DNA of 64,000 nucleotides, from positions 1 through 64,000 of the forward strand of contig NZ_JBHFEI010000007.1 of assembly GCF_041928815.1 (NCBI RefSeq). Direction: 5' to 3'. Shown one piece after another: positions 8,164 to 15,949 of the stretch. Under the pieces are notes generated by a model. The model was not told the DNA's origin. It ran no database searches and saw only the letters and a program-made list of their open reading frames with translations. Source of the DNA: JBHFEI01 sp041928815. Lineage in GTDB: Bacteria; Pseudomonadota; Alphaproteobacteria; Rhizobiales; Rhizobiaceae. The translations under genes and the position numbers were made by a program. The first letter of the stretch is position 1, and every line of letters starts with the position of its first letter.

Positions 8164-9399
8164 TCAGGGCGACTTGGGCGCAGCCTCGAGCGTATAGAGC
8201 GCGGGCGCCGCGGCGGGGATGGCGGCCCGCCGCCGCCCGCCGCCGAGAAGGCTGCGCAGAACCGGGCCTGCGACATTGCGGACGAGATGCCGCGCGAAGG
8301 GCGCGACGCGCCGGAGCCAGACGTCGCGGTAAAGGGCGCCTCCGGTCGTGAACGCGATCGCGACGTCGAAGACCTCCGTCCGTCCGTCGGCATGGTGCAG
8401 CTTGTAGGGATCGGCGGGGGCCATCAGTTCGAACACCCTTGCCCCGCGCCGCGCGGCGCAGGCGAAGGTGTGATGGATCAACAGGCAGCCGATCCCGTCG
8501 AGGGGGAAATCCGGATCGGTGGCGAGCACATGGCCGAAGGCATGCCCGCCCCAGTCGAGCGCGAGTTCGATGCCGATCGCGCGGCCGTCGCAGCGGATCG
8601 CCGACACGCGCAGCGGTGAGGAAGGGTCGCGCGCCAGCGCCTCGAAGAAGGCGGCGAAGCGCGGGCTCATCACCGCCGGCGACCAGACCGTCTTGCGCAG
8701 CAGCGACCGCGTCTTGAACCGCACCGCCTCGGCGGCCAGCGCCGCCGCCGCCTCTCCGGGCGCAATCGCCTCCAGCGCGACGCTGCCCTGCTCGGCGAGC
8801 CGGCGCAGCCGGCGGCGATGGTTCGACCGCTCGCGTGCGGAATAGGCGGGACCGGGCTCGCCGCCGCTGACGCGCAGCGACAGGTCGGCGAAGGGCGCGG
8901 TCGTCGCCGCCGGACCGGCCGACCGGCGGATCCCCGCCAGGGTCGCAAGCCGGGTATCCGCGCGCAGGTGATGCACGACGAAGACATCGGCGCCGAGCCG
9001 CTCCACCGCCTGCCATCCCCCGGCGAGCAGCCGCGCCGCCTCGGGCCCCTCCTCGACAAGGACGTCGAAGAACTGCGCCACCGGCGCGCCCATGATCGTC
9101 AGTCTGGCGATGCCGAACCGTCGGGTGAGCATGAGCGGCCAGACCATCGCCAGCCGGCCATCGATCGTGCCGGTGACGAGGACGATCTCCCCGGCGCCGG
9201 GATAATGGCGTATCCAGTGCGCGAGGAAACCCGGCGACTGGAAGACCTGATGCGGCAGGGCCGCGCGCCGATGGAGGTCGTCCCAGGCGTCCTTCAGCCC
9301 GAGGAAGGCCGCGAGACCTCGCGCGACGGCGATCCGGCAGTCCGGCGCGGCGGCCGGCGCCGCATCCGCCTCAAGAACCGGGAGCGCACGGGCCGGCAT
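8164..9399 (-). CDS. BioF2-like (CelD/GNAT-fold) acetyltransferase
   Basis: A 411-residue soluble protein with the duplicated GNAT fold of the BioF2-like/CelD group. Supporting segments are FQSPGFLAHWIRHYP near residue 52, the basic RERSNHRRRLRRL about residue 190, and FELMAPADPYKLHHAD near residue 320, a pattern typical of this family (KxxW/F then D.YK). These proteins are often linked to exopolysaccharide or cellulose acylation, or to peptidyl transfer; the acceptor here is unknown. Three bases separate it from the upstream gene at 9403-10047, so the two form an operon. The C-terminal 40 residues are Ala/Arg-rich and look disordered. Confidence 0.7.
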   Translation of the reverse strand: MPARALPVLEADAAPAAAPDCRIAVARGLAAFLGLKDAWDDLHRRAALPHQVFQSPGFLAHWIRHYPGAGEIVLVTGTIDGRLAMVWPLMLTRRFGIARLTIMGAPVAQFFDVLVEEGPEAARLLAGGWQAVERLGADVFVVHHLRADTRLATLAGIRRSAGPAATTAPFADLSLRVSGGEPGPAYSARERSNHRRRLRRLAEQGSVALEAIAPGEAAAALAAEAVRFKTRSLLRKTVWSPAVMSPRFAAFFEALARDPSSPLRVSAIRCDGRAIGIELALDWGGHAFGHVLATDPDFPLDGIGCLLIHHTFACAARRGARVFELMAPADPYKLHHADGRTEVFDVAIAFTTGGALYRDVWLRRVAPFARHLVRNVAGPVLRSLLGGGRRRAAIPAAAPALYTLEAAPKSP

Positions 9400-9402
9400 C
9401 GC

Positions 9403-10047
9403 TCAGCGCCCGCGCCAGTGGCCGATCAGCCGGCGCGTGCCCTTCAGCGGATAACGGCCGAGATAGGCGAGCATCAGCGCCGGATGAAGGGCCGCGAACG
9501 GCGCGTCCTGCTCGACCATGTGACGGACGGCCAATACGGGCATCGGCGCGCGCAGCGGCCTGAACGCCTTGTTCCACAGGCCCTCGTCTTCCGATTGCGC
9601 ATGCATCAGGCCGATCATCCGGCCGCGCCGCAGCGAATGGAAGCGATGGGCGCGCTGCACCGCCTTCAGCATGGCGACGCCCTCTGCCGTGCCGCAGCGG
9701 GGAAAGCCGATGATCACGGTGCGGAAATGCTCCATTCCGGGCTTGCAGGCAATCGCGTCGAGTTCGGCGAAGGATCGCCGTACCAGGGCAAGCGCCGCGC
9801 TGTCGTCCTCGGGGTCGATGCGGGAGATGGCGACGCGCACGGTGTCGAGCCGCGCCGCCTGCCGGGTGAAAGGGCAGACGGCTCCCGGACGGCCGAGATC
9901 CGGATGGCCCTGCATCAGGTAGGTTTCGATCCAGTCGAGATGGACGGCCATGTCGTCGCGCGCGCCATGCGCCGTCAGCGCCCGCGCCTGAGCGACGCTC
10001 ACGAATGCGGTTTCAGCCCCTGTTTCTCGTCCGTCCATGCCGATCAT
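9403..10047 (-). CDS. Unknown protein, possibly DUF6875-like
   Basis: A 214-residue soluble protein of unknown function. Segments such as MQGHPDLGRPGAVCPFTRQA (about residues 45-64) and MEHFRTVIIGFPRCGTAEGV recall the small DUF6875 family, whose biochemical role is not known; I am only moderately sure of the match. No catalytic motif is obvious; Cys63 and Cys115 are candidates. The start could be 10047 or the in-frame ATG at 10038; neither has a strong ribosome-binding site. It is the first gene of a pair with the BioF2-like acetyltransferase and is divergent from the amidohydrolase gene. Confidence 0.6.
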   Translation of the reverse strand: MIGMDGRETGAETAFVSVAQARALTAHGARDDMAVHLDWIETYLMQGHPDLGRPGAVCPFTRQAARLDTVRVAISRIDPEDDSAALALVRRSFAELDAIACKPGMEHFRTVIIGFPRCGTAEGVAMLKAVQRAHRFHSLRRGRMIGLMHAQSEDEGLWNKAFRPLRAPMPVLAVRHMVEQDAPFAALHPALMLAYLGRYPLKGTRRLIGHWRGR

Positions 10048-10163
10048 CCGAACGCCGCGTCTGCTGCGACCATAGGGCCGAGGCCTTGCCAATTGGTTGC
10101 GCAGGTCGGCCGAATTGCTCCGATCGGGCGATATGGCTCTTGTCTTCCGTCTTCCGCCACGCT

Positions 10164-10176
10164 GAAGACAGTCTTC
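10164..10176. promoter_or_regulatory. Inverted repeat between divergent genes
   Basis: GAAGACAGTCTTC is a perfect 6-bp inverted repeat around one base in the 205-bp gap between the unknown protein gene (minus) and the amidohydrolase gene (plus). Its place about 80 bp before the amidohydrolase start suits an operator. No regulator gene lies beside it, and no clear -10/-35 pair could be fixed. Confidence 0.35.
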
Positions 10177-10252
10177 GGAAAAAGCGAAAAAATGCCGTCC
10201 TGCGGCCATGTTAGTCTTTCCCCGTCTTGGGCATGCCCGGAAAGGAAGCTTC

Positions 10253-11263
10253 ATGAAAGACGGAATGTTCGTATTCGATGCCGCGGTCCACTGCCAGGAT
10301 TTCAGCGACGGCCAGATCAAGCCCGGCAGCGACGGCCGGCGCGTGCGCATCCTGCGCGACCAGTTGACCGGCTTCATCAATTTGATGGGCCGCAAGGGGC
10401 CTCCACCGGAAACGGAGACATTCTCCGATCCCGACCTCGACTGGGGCATGGACATGCTGTTCGGCAGGTCCGACACGGACATGGCCTGCGCCTGCTCGGT
10501 ACCCCTCTTTTCCCACTGGCGCGCGGGGCTCGGCCCGGTCGAGCTCAGCCACGCGCTGGCGCAGAAGGACCCCGCCCGCATCGTGCTGACCGGCGGCGTC
10601 GATCCCGTCTACCACGGCCTCGGCCCGGCGCTGAAGGAGATGGAGCGGCAGGTGCACGAGCTCGGCGCCGTCAGCTTCAAGTTCTACCAGTACCAGTCGC
10701 GCGGCTGCGCCTGGCGGGCCGACGACCGTGATATCGCCTATCCGCTCTGGGAGAAGGCGCAGGAGCTCGGCGTGAAGATGGTGCAGTTCCATAAAGGTTT
10801 TCCGCTGGAGCTCGGGCCTGTCGAGGCCTTCCGGCCGAACGACCTGCAATATGCGGCGGCCGATTTCCCCGAGCTCAATTTCGGCGTCCACCATCTCGGC
10901 GATCCCTATGTCGACGAGACGATCTCGATCGCCAGCCGCTTCGACAACATGTTCCTGATCCTGCCGCTCTGGTTCAACCAGTATTACCTGCAACCGTGGA
11001 AGATGCTGTCGCGTCTCGGCGAAGCGCTGCTCTATGTCGGGTCCGAGCGCATCTGCTACGGCTCGGAAGCCTTCATCTTCCCGCATGTACAGACCTATAT
11101 CGATACGCTCGCCAATCTCGAAATGCCGGACGAACTGCAGGATCGCTACGGCTATCCGGCGATCACCCGCGAGATGAAGGAAAACATCCTCGGCAAGTCC
11201 TTCGCCCGCGGCCTCGGGATCGATCTCGAAGCGAAGAAGCAGGCCCTGGGGCTTGCGGCATGA
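10253..11263 (+). CDS. Amidohydrolase-2 family metal-dependent hydrolase
   Basis: A 336-residue TIM-barrel hydrolase/decarboxylase of the amidohydrolase superfamily. It begins MKDGMFVFDAAVHCQDF; the usual metal-binding D-x-H near the N-terminus reads DAAVH. Later segments SFKFYQ, MVQFHKGFPL and FGVHHLGDPY supply barrel histidines, and SERICYGSEAF carries the late acidic region. The start at 10253 is behind AAGGAAG; an in-frame ATG at 10208 has none. Its stop overlaps the start of a NifU-domain gene, so the two products are made together. Substrate unknown. Confidence 0.75.
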   Translation: MKDGMFVFDAAVHCQDFSDGQIKPGSDGRRVRILRDQLTGFINLMGRKGPPPETETFSDPDLDWGMDMLFGRSDTDMACACSVPLFSHWRAGLGPVELSHALAQKDPARIVLTGGVDPVYHGLGPALKEMERQVHELGAVSFKFYQYQSRGCAWRADDRDIAYPLWEKAQELGVKMVQFHKGFPLELGPVEAFRPNDLQYAAADFPELNFGVHHLGDPYVDETISIASRFDNMFLILPLWFNQYYLQPWKMLSRLGEALLYVGSERICYGSEAFIFPHVQTYIDTLANLEMPDELQDRYGYPAITREMKENILGKSFARGLGIDLEAKKQALGLAA

Positions 11264-11619
11264 GCGCGGTTGATCCCGAGGCACTGCAGGCGGCGCTTGC
11301 CCGCCTGCGCCCGCTGATCCTCGGCCATGGCGGCGACGTCGTGCTGGAGTCGCTTTCGGAAGACGGCGTCGTGACCCTGCGCCTCGTCGGCGCCTGCAAG
11401 GCCTGTCCGAACATGGCGATGACCTATGTCGGCCCGATCCGCAGCCACCTTCTCGCCGTCCCCGGCGTTCGCGACGTCCGCTGCCCGCAGGTCCATGCCG
11501 ACCGGCGGGCGCTGGCGCGGATCGCGCGCCTGTCGGGATCGCGCCCCTTCGACGATGGCGGTTCCTGCGTCTCGGGCGCGCTGCAGCCGGCGTCGGAGGC
11601 CGTTCTCCCTTTGTGCTGA
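11260..11619 (+). CDS. NifU C-terminal-domain Fe-S scaffold-like protein
   Basis: A 119-residue protein consisting essentially of one NifU C-terminal (Nfu) domain. The hallmark CxxC is in VGACKACPNMAMT at about residue 45, and the fold-typical LRPLILGHGGDVVLESL precedes it. Nfu domains bind a labile 4Fe-4S cluster between two subunits and hand it to target enzymes. The gene overlaps the amidohydrolase stop by ATGA, so the likely client is that enzyme or a partner of it. No nitrogenase or SUF genes are nearby. Confidence 0.85.
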   Translation: MSAVDPEALQAALARLRPLILGHGGDVVLESLSEDGVVTLRLVGACKACPNMAMTYVGPIRSHLLAVPGVRDVRCPQVHADRRALARIARLSGSRPFDDGGSCVSGALQPASEAVLPLC

Positions 11620-11626
11620 GGCCACC

Positions 11627-11659
11627 CCTCCCCGCTGCCCGCCGAAGGTCGCGGGGAGG
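11627..11659. terminator. Stem-loop between convergent genes
   Basis: Arms CCTCCCCGC (11627-11635) and GCGGGGAGG (11651-11659) pair perfectly over 9 bp around a 15-base loop. It sits between the NifU-domain gene and repC, which converge. There is no U-run, so it is a weak or factor-assisted terminator. Confidence 0.4.
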
Positions 11660-11735
11660 AGACCGCTCGTCACCCGGGCTTCGCTTCCGTCCGCGTCAAG
11701 CAATTCTTCCGGCCGCCTGATCGCAGCCATCTCGC

Positions 11736-13004
11736 TCAACACCGCGCCGCTCCCTCCCCTCGCCCCGTGATCCGGCCGCGCGCCAGCGCATGAAGCATCG
11801 GCTTGACCGAGAAGGTTCCGTTTCGCGCCCGCGCTGTCAGGGCCCGCAGATATCCGCCCGCCGACTGGATCTGGCCGGACCGCTCGAGAATGCACGCGAC
11901 CACGGAGGCCGCGTTTTCAGGCCCCATCGCCGCGCATGCCTCCTCATAGGCCGACGGACTGACCCCGAGCATCGAGCGGACGGTCACTGCGGCGCTCATC
12001 AGGTCGCGCCAGCTCTGCACCGCGCCGGCCGGCCCGTAATCGGCAACCGAGGGGCAGGAGCGCAGCACGAAGCCGAGCGGCACCGCCGCCTTGCCGTCGT
12101 CAACCGAAGGCGAGGCAGTTTTCTCGCCACCTTTGCCGCCTGGCTCCTCTCCTTCCGTTTCAGCGCCAGCCGTCTCGCTTTTGCTTTTCTCGAAGCAAAG
12201 TTCAGATTCATGATGGATGTTTGGTTTTGAATTCTGTTTGTGCAGCCCATTTTGGCCGTCATTGCCGTTCTTTTTTTCTGGTTTAAGTTGCAAATCGAAG
12301 CATTTGACGACGTCCGACCGCAGCGTTTCGGCCCGCGAGAGGCATTCGACGATCCGGTCGGCTTCGGCCTTTCGCGGGATCGCTGCGGCAAGGTCACGAT
12401 AGCGCAGATAAAACACGTCCCAGTCGCCGGGCAGCTCTGCCTCCATGGCCGCAGCGATAAGCTTGCCGATGTCGCGCCGGCAGAGCGACAGCCGCTCGCG
12501 AAGATGCATCAACGCGAGACGCTCCGCCTCCAGCGCCGCGGCCATGGCGCGGATCTCGTCGGCGCGGGCGAGCAGAGGCGACAGGCAGAAGCCGAAGGCC
12601 TCGCCGATCGCGTCGTCACCGTTGCGCCGCGCATAGCGCTTGCCGTTCGGGCTGTCCCGGCGAATGATCAGGCCCGCCTCGACCAGCGCTGCGAGGTGGC
12701 GCCGGAGGGTCGTCGGCGCCATGCCATGCGCACGCCGGCAGAGCTGGACGTTCGACGGGAAGACGACCAGCCCCTCGCCTGCCCGCAGCGCCTGCTGTGG
12801 ATGGAAACTCAAAAGCGCGTTCAGCACGGCGAGCGCCCGGTCCGTCACGCCGAGCGCCGGCTTCGCCTCGCACAACGCGCGAAACAGCACCCATTTGTCG
12901 ATCTCCGCATCCGGCGCGAGCGTCTGCGCCTCGGCCTGTGTCCTGAACATGCCAAGCGTCATGGCACGCCGCCCGAAAGGCGTCGTCACCGTATGGAACT
13001 CCAT
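11736..13004 (-). CDS. repC: RepC replication initiator
   Basis: A 422-residue initiator of repABC replicons, which binds the origin inside its own gene and limits replication rate. The N-terminal half is the conserved winged-helix initiator domain, with KWVLFRALCEAKPALGVTDR, FPSNVQLCRRAHGMAPTTLR and ARRNGDDAIGEAFGFCLSPL. A low-complexity hydrophilic linker around residues 245-305 matches the AT-rich origin DNA. The conserved C-terminal domain resumes at about residue 310. The start at 13004 is preceded by AAGGTGAAGGA. It is the last gene of the repABC operon and its synthesis is expected to be held down by the antisense RNA in the repB-repC gap. Confidence 0.96.
   Translation of the reverse strand: MEFHTVTTPFGRRAMTLGMFRTQAEAQTLAPDAEIDKWVLFRALCEAKPALGVTDRALAVLNALLSFHPQQALRAGEGLVVFPSNVQLCRRAHGMAPTTLRRHLAALVEAGLIIRRDSPNGKRYARRNGDDAIGEAFGFCLSPLLARADEIRAMAAALEAERLALMHLRERLSLCRRDIGKLIAAAMEAELPGDWDVFYLRYRDLAAAIPRKAEADRIVECLSRAETLRSDVVKCFDLQLKPEKKNGNDGQNGLHKQNSKPNIHHESELCFEKSKSETAGAETEGEEPGGKGGEKTASPSVDDGKAAVPLGFVLRSCPSVADYGPAGAVQSWRDLMSAAVTVRSMLGVSPSAYEEACAAMGPENAASVVACILERSGQIQSAGGYLRALTARARNGTFSVKPMLHALARGRITGRGEGAARC
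12170..12310. other. Probable replication origin (oriV) inside repC
   Basis: This stretch is clearly more AT-rich than the rest of the window, with runs such as GTTTGGTTTTGAATTC and CTTTTTTTCTGGTTTAAG, and lies in the non-conserved middle of repC. In studied repABC plasmids the origin maps to the AT-rich centre of repC, where the initiator binds. The exact limits are inferred from composition only. Confidence 0.6.
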
Positions 13005-13062
13005 TGTCCTTCACCTTCTTCGAGGCAAAAGAAATCTATCCGCCAAAACGGCGCCACGACTC

Positions 13063-13091
13063 TTGACAGTGATTCGCGGACATGAAATTCT
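13063..13091 (+). promoter_or_regulatory. Promoter of the antisense ctRNA
   Basis: A consensus -35 box TTGACA at 13063-13068 is followed after 17 bp by AATTCT at 13086-13091. It faces against the repABC transcript, in the position where repABC plasmids drive their incompatibility RNA. Confidence 0.75.
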
Positions 13092-13097
13092 CGTGGT

Positions 13098-13150
13098 TGC
13101 TAGACATGAGAAAGGCTTCCGCAACGGCAACGTTCGGGGGCTTTTTTCTT
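13098..13150 (+). ncRNA. Antisense counter-transcribed RNA (ctRNA / incA-type) of repABC
   Basis: A roughly 50-nt RNA is predicted from the promoter at 13063-13091 to a rho-independent terminator. It is antisense to the repB-repC intergenic part of the operon mRNA. In known repABC plasmids this RNA pairs with the leader of repC and lowers RepC synthesis, so it sets copy number and incompatibility. The 5' end is estimated from the -10 box. Confidence 0.8.
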
Positions 13151-13152
13151 TT
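13114..13152 (+). terminator. Rho-independent terminator of the ctRNA
   Basis: Arms 13114-13126 and 13131-13142 pair around a GCAA loop with one bulged C and two G-U pairs, followed by a T-rich run (13142-13152). Confidence 0.75.
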
Positions 13153-13220
13153 GCGGTTCAGTCTCCTGTTTTGATCCTTGTGAGAACCGGCTCCCGCCAG
13201 GGGCAGGGGCCAAGGCTTGC

Positions 13221-14231
13221 CTATCCGCCGGACCGGTCCGGCGGTACTGGGTTTCCGGGCGGCCGGCCACTGTCGCGATCGTCCTTTCCCTCCCGGAAAA
13301 GTGCATAGAATTCATCGAGATGATCGGAGAGAAAGCGGCCGAAGGCATGGCCGTCACGCGCGCTCAGCGACAGGGTGAACCGTCCGGCGGCGGCCTTGAT
13401 CCGTCCTTCCACGCGACCGTCCGCCGGCAGCCACTGGGTTCCCGCCGGGGCCTGCTTTCGCACCGGGCGTCCGGGCGTTTTCAACGCCTCCAGAGCGGCC
13501 GTGAACCGGGCGTCGCTCTCCCTTGCGGCAAAGCCCGGCTCGGACATCAGCGCCTTCAACACCTCCGCGTTCGCAGGCCGGCCGGCCAGCAACGACAGTT
13601 CCATCCAGCGCTCGCGGCCGATCGACGGCGCCGGGCCGATCGCCAGGATGACATCCGCCGGGATGCGCGCGACGATCGTCAGCATCTTCGACAGCGAGGC
13701 GGCATGGGTCGCCAGCGCCGACAGGATCACGGAGCGGTCGTAGCCGAGCGCGTCGAGGCGGGCGGCAAACAGCGCCCGCTCGACAAAGGAAAGATCCGCC
13801 CGCGCCGAGTTCTCCTGACCCTGCGCGATCACATGGGCGCGGTCGTCCATCGTCTTGATGACGGCACGCACGGGCCGTCCGAGCGCGGCCGCGACGCGGA
13901 TGCGCCGATGGCCGAAGACCGCCTGGTAGCGCCCCGAACCGTCCGGGTGCGGGCGGACGAGCACCGGCGACGTCTGGCCGTGCTCCTCGATCGCCTGCCG
14001 CAGATCCGCGATCCCCTCCGCATCCTCGCCCATCCGGTCGCTGACGAAGGAGGCCTCGATCGTCGTCGGATCAAGCTCGACGATCGTCTCGCCTTCGAGA
14101 AGCTGCTCGGCTTGGCGGGCGAGCTCGCCGATCGAGCGCACCATGGTCTTCGACGCGCCGCGCATCGGATAGGCCGCGGCCGGAGCATCGGCGCTTTCGG
14201 CGAGCCCGGTCAGAAGGTTCTTGCGCGCCAA
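13221..14231 (-). CDS. repB: RepB, ParB-like partition protein (TTG start)
   Basis: A 336-residue centromere-binding protein that loads on parS and works with RepA in segregation. It starts (M)ARKNLLTGLAES, the conserved RepB N-terminus. The ParB/Srx-type domain with GHRRIRVAAALGRPV is around residue 107, followed by an HTH region (LSFVERALFAARLDALGYDR). The start is the TTG at 14231: GGGAGGACAGGCC precedes it at ideal spacing, while the upstream in-frame GTG would overlap that ribosome-binding site. Its gap to repA is about 100 bp and contains a parS-like site. Confidence 0.95.
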   Translation of the reverse strand: MARKNLLTGLAESADAPAAAYPMRGASKTMVRSIGELARQAEQLLEGETIVELDPTTIEASFVSDRMGEDAEGIADLRQAIEEHGQTSPVLVRPHPDGSGRYQAVFGHRRIRVAAALGRPVRAVIKTMDDRAHVIAQGQENSARADLSFVERALFAARLDALGYDRSVILSALATHAASLSKMLTIVARIPADVILAIGPAPSIGRERWMELSLLAGRPANAEVLKALMSEPGFAARESDARFTAALEALKTPGRPVRKQAPAGTQWLPADGRVEGRIKAAAGRFTLSLSARDGHAFGRFLSDHLDEFYALFREGKDDRDSGRPPGNPVPPDRSGG

Positions 14232-14326
14232 GGCCTGTCCTCCCTTCCGCACACGACACGGGACGCGGCCGTCCGCTTACGGCCCGGGCAGCGCAAGCCT
14301 TTGGCAGACTTCCGGAAATCGTCGAA

Positions 14327-14342
14327 TTTGTCAGCCGACAAC
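14327..14342. other. parS-like centromere site at the repA stop codon
   Basis: On the minus strand the 16-mer GTTGTCGGCTGACAAA fits the repABC parS pattern GTTNNCNGCNGNNAAC at every fixed position except the last (A for C). It overlaps the repA stop codon and lies between repA and repB, where parS sites occur in several repABC plasmids. Confidence 0.65.
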
Positions 14343-15542
14343 GCCGCGCCCCCAGGATCTGTGGACGAGGCTCGCGACCTCCGCATTGACGGCGTTCAGC
14401 GAGTCCATCACGCGGTCATAGGTCGACCGGGTCATCTGGCCCCGGTCCATCTCGTACATGGTCTGCTTGGTGATGCCGGCATCGGAGATCGCCGTCGATT
14501 TCAGCATGGGCTGCTTCAGCATGAACGGATGGAACAGCGTCTGCATGAAACCGACCATCTGCGCCTGCGGCGCATCGGTCGGTTCATAGCGGGTAACAAC
14601 GTAACGATACCACTCAAGGTTGACTTCGGCACCGGCTGCCCGGATCGGCTTCAGGATGCCGCCGAGCATGAGCAGGAACTGGCCCATCGACATCACGTCG
14701 AGCATCTGCGGATGGATGGTGATCAGCACGCTGGTCGCCGCCGTCAGGGCCGTGATCGTCAGGTAGCCGAGTTGCGGCGGGCAGTCGATGACCACGACGT
14801 CATAGCGGTCGTCCACCTGCTTGAGGCAGGATTCGATCCGCGTGAAGAAGGTCTTCCCGGCGGTCGCATTCGGCTGCGACATCGCGAGCGGCGTGTCGTA
14901 CTCGTATTCCTGGAGATCCAGATTGGCGGGGACGATATCGAGACCGGGAAAATTCGTCGGATGGATTACCGTTTCCATCGGCTTGCGCTCGGCATCGTAG
15001 CGGATCGCCTCGTAGAGCGATCCGGTCAGGTCGAGTTCCGGCTGGAACCCGTGCAGCGAGGAGAGCGACGCCTGCGGATCGAGATCGATCGCCAGAACGC
15101 GGTGGCCGGTCAGCGCCATGTACTGCGCCAGATGGGCGGCCGTCGTCGTCTTGCCGGAGCCGCCCTTGAAATTGACGACCGCGATGACCTGGAGTTTCTC
15201 CCCCGCCTTCCGGTGCGGCACGTATTGCCGCGTCTCGGAACGGCCATGCTGGTCGAGATAGCGGCGCAGGTCCAGCATCTGCTGCGCCGTGTAGCTGCGC
15301 CGACCGGAGGCCGAGGTCTGCGGCAGCGGCCCCTTTCCCTCAAGATGCAGCTTCTTCAGATGGCTCTGGGAAATGCCGATGAAATCCGCCGCCTCCGCCA
15401 GCGTGAACGGGCGCAGCCCTTTCTTGGCGTTCGGCGGAAAGCGCTGTAGGCTGAGGAGGTGCAGCTTCTTCGAGATGAGATCGCCCTGTTCGAGGATCTG
15501 GTCCTCGAATGTCATCAGCGACGGGGGCGAATAAGCGTTCAT
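14331..15542 (-). CDS. repA: RepA, ParA-family partition ATPase and operon repressor
   Basis: A 403-residue Walker-type ATPase that drives plasmid segregation and represses the repABC operon. An N-terminal HTH region (PFTLAEAADFIGISQSHLKK, about residues 45-64) precedes the deviant Walker A KGGSGKTTT (126-134), the A' motif AIDLDPQAS and the Walker B VVVIDCPPQLGYLT. The start at 15542 is chosen because a promoter ends at 15597; the open frame reaching 15650 would begin upstream of it. The ribosome-binding site is weak, and ATG 15515 is an alternative start. Confidence 0.95.
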   Translation of the reverse strand: MNAYSPPSLMTFEDQILEQGDLISKKLHLLSLQRFPPNAKKGLRPFTLAEAADFIGISQSHLKKLHLEGKGPLPQTSASGRRSYTAQQMLDLRRYLDQHGRSETRQYVPHRKAGEKLQVIAVVNFKGGSGKTTTAAHLAQYMALTGHRVLAIDLDPQASLSSLHGFQPELDLTGSLYEAIRYDAERKPMETVIHPTNFPGLDIVPANLDLQEYEYDTPLAMSQPNATAGKTFFTRIESCLKQVDDRYDVVVIDCPPQLGYLTITALTAATSVLITIHPQMLDVMSMGQFLLMLGGILKPIRAAGAEVNLEWYRYVVTRYEPTDAPQAQMVGFMQTLFHPFMLKQPMLKSTAISDAGITKQTMYEMDRGQMTRSTYDRVMDSLNAVNAEVASLVHRSWGRGVVG

Positions 15543-15596
15543 CGAGGGAAAGATCCGAAATAACGATTTTGGGCCGAATGCGGCCGCACAACCGTC

Positions 15597-15624
15597 ATTA
15601 TGTCCGATTCTCGACCGGTGACAA
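15597..15624 (-). promoter_or_regulatory. repABC operon promoter; rest of the 407-bp repA-pntA gap
   Basis: A minus-strand -35 box TTGTCA (15619-15624) and -10 box CATAAT (15597-15602) lie 16 bp apart, with an expected transcript start near 15590. Just downstream, GGCCG and CGGCC (15572-15585) form an inverted repeat around AATG that could be the RepA operator. In the remaining gap up to 15949 I see no gene; TTGACC at about 15795 may belong to a pntA promoter, but no convincing -10 box goes with it. Confidence 0.6.
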
Positions 15625-15949
15625 GCGACAGCTTGCGCGCGCCCCTTCAAGCACGCGGTTGCGACATTTCATGTCGTCCGGCACCTGAGGAGGATTGCGG
15701 CGATCGCCTGTCTCCTTTAAGCGAGGGACGCATCTGGCGTGCGGGAGGCGCGGCGGATGCGCCACGGGAGCCGGGGGAGGCCTGCGCCGATGATTGACCG
15801 CAGACACACGCGTCCTTTGCCTTTGATTTCGCCCGGATGACGCGGCCAGCCCTGCGCAGGCAACGTTTCCTCCCCCACCGGACCTTTTCTCTCGCCCTTC
15901 CGGCCTCTCGCCATCGGCACGAGGCCCGCCGCTTCAGACGGAGACATTC

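Noticed and set aside
5707..8619. A 970-codon plus-strand open frame opposite the metal ATPase
   Set aside because: Low-complexity Arg/Gly/Asp-rich translation; the minus strand has a complete P1B ATPase with all motifs.
15543..15650. An upstream extension of repA to 15650
   Set aside because: The best -10 box lies at 15597-15602, so this start would be outside the transcript, and the extra residues do not look like RepA.
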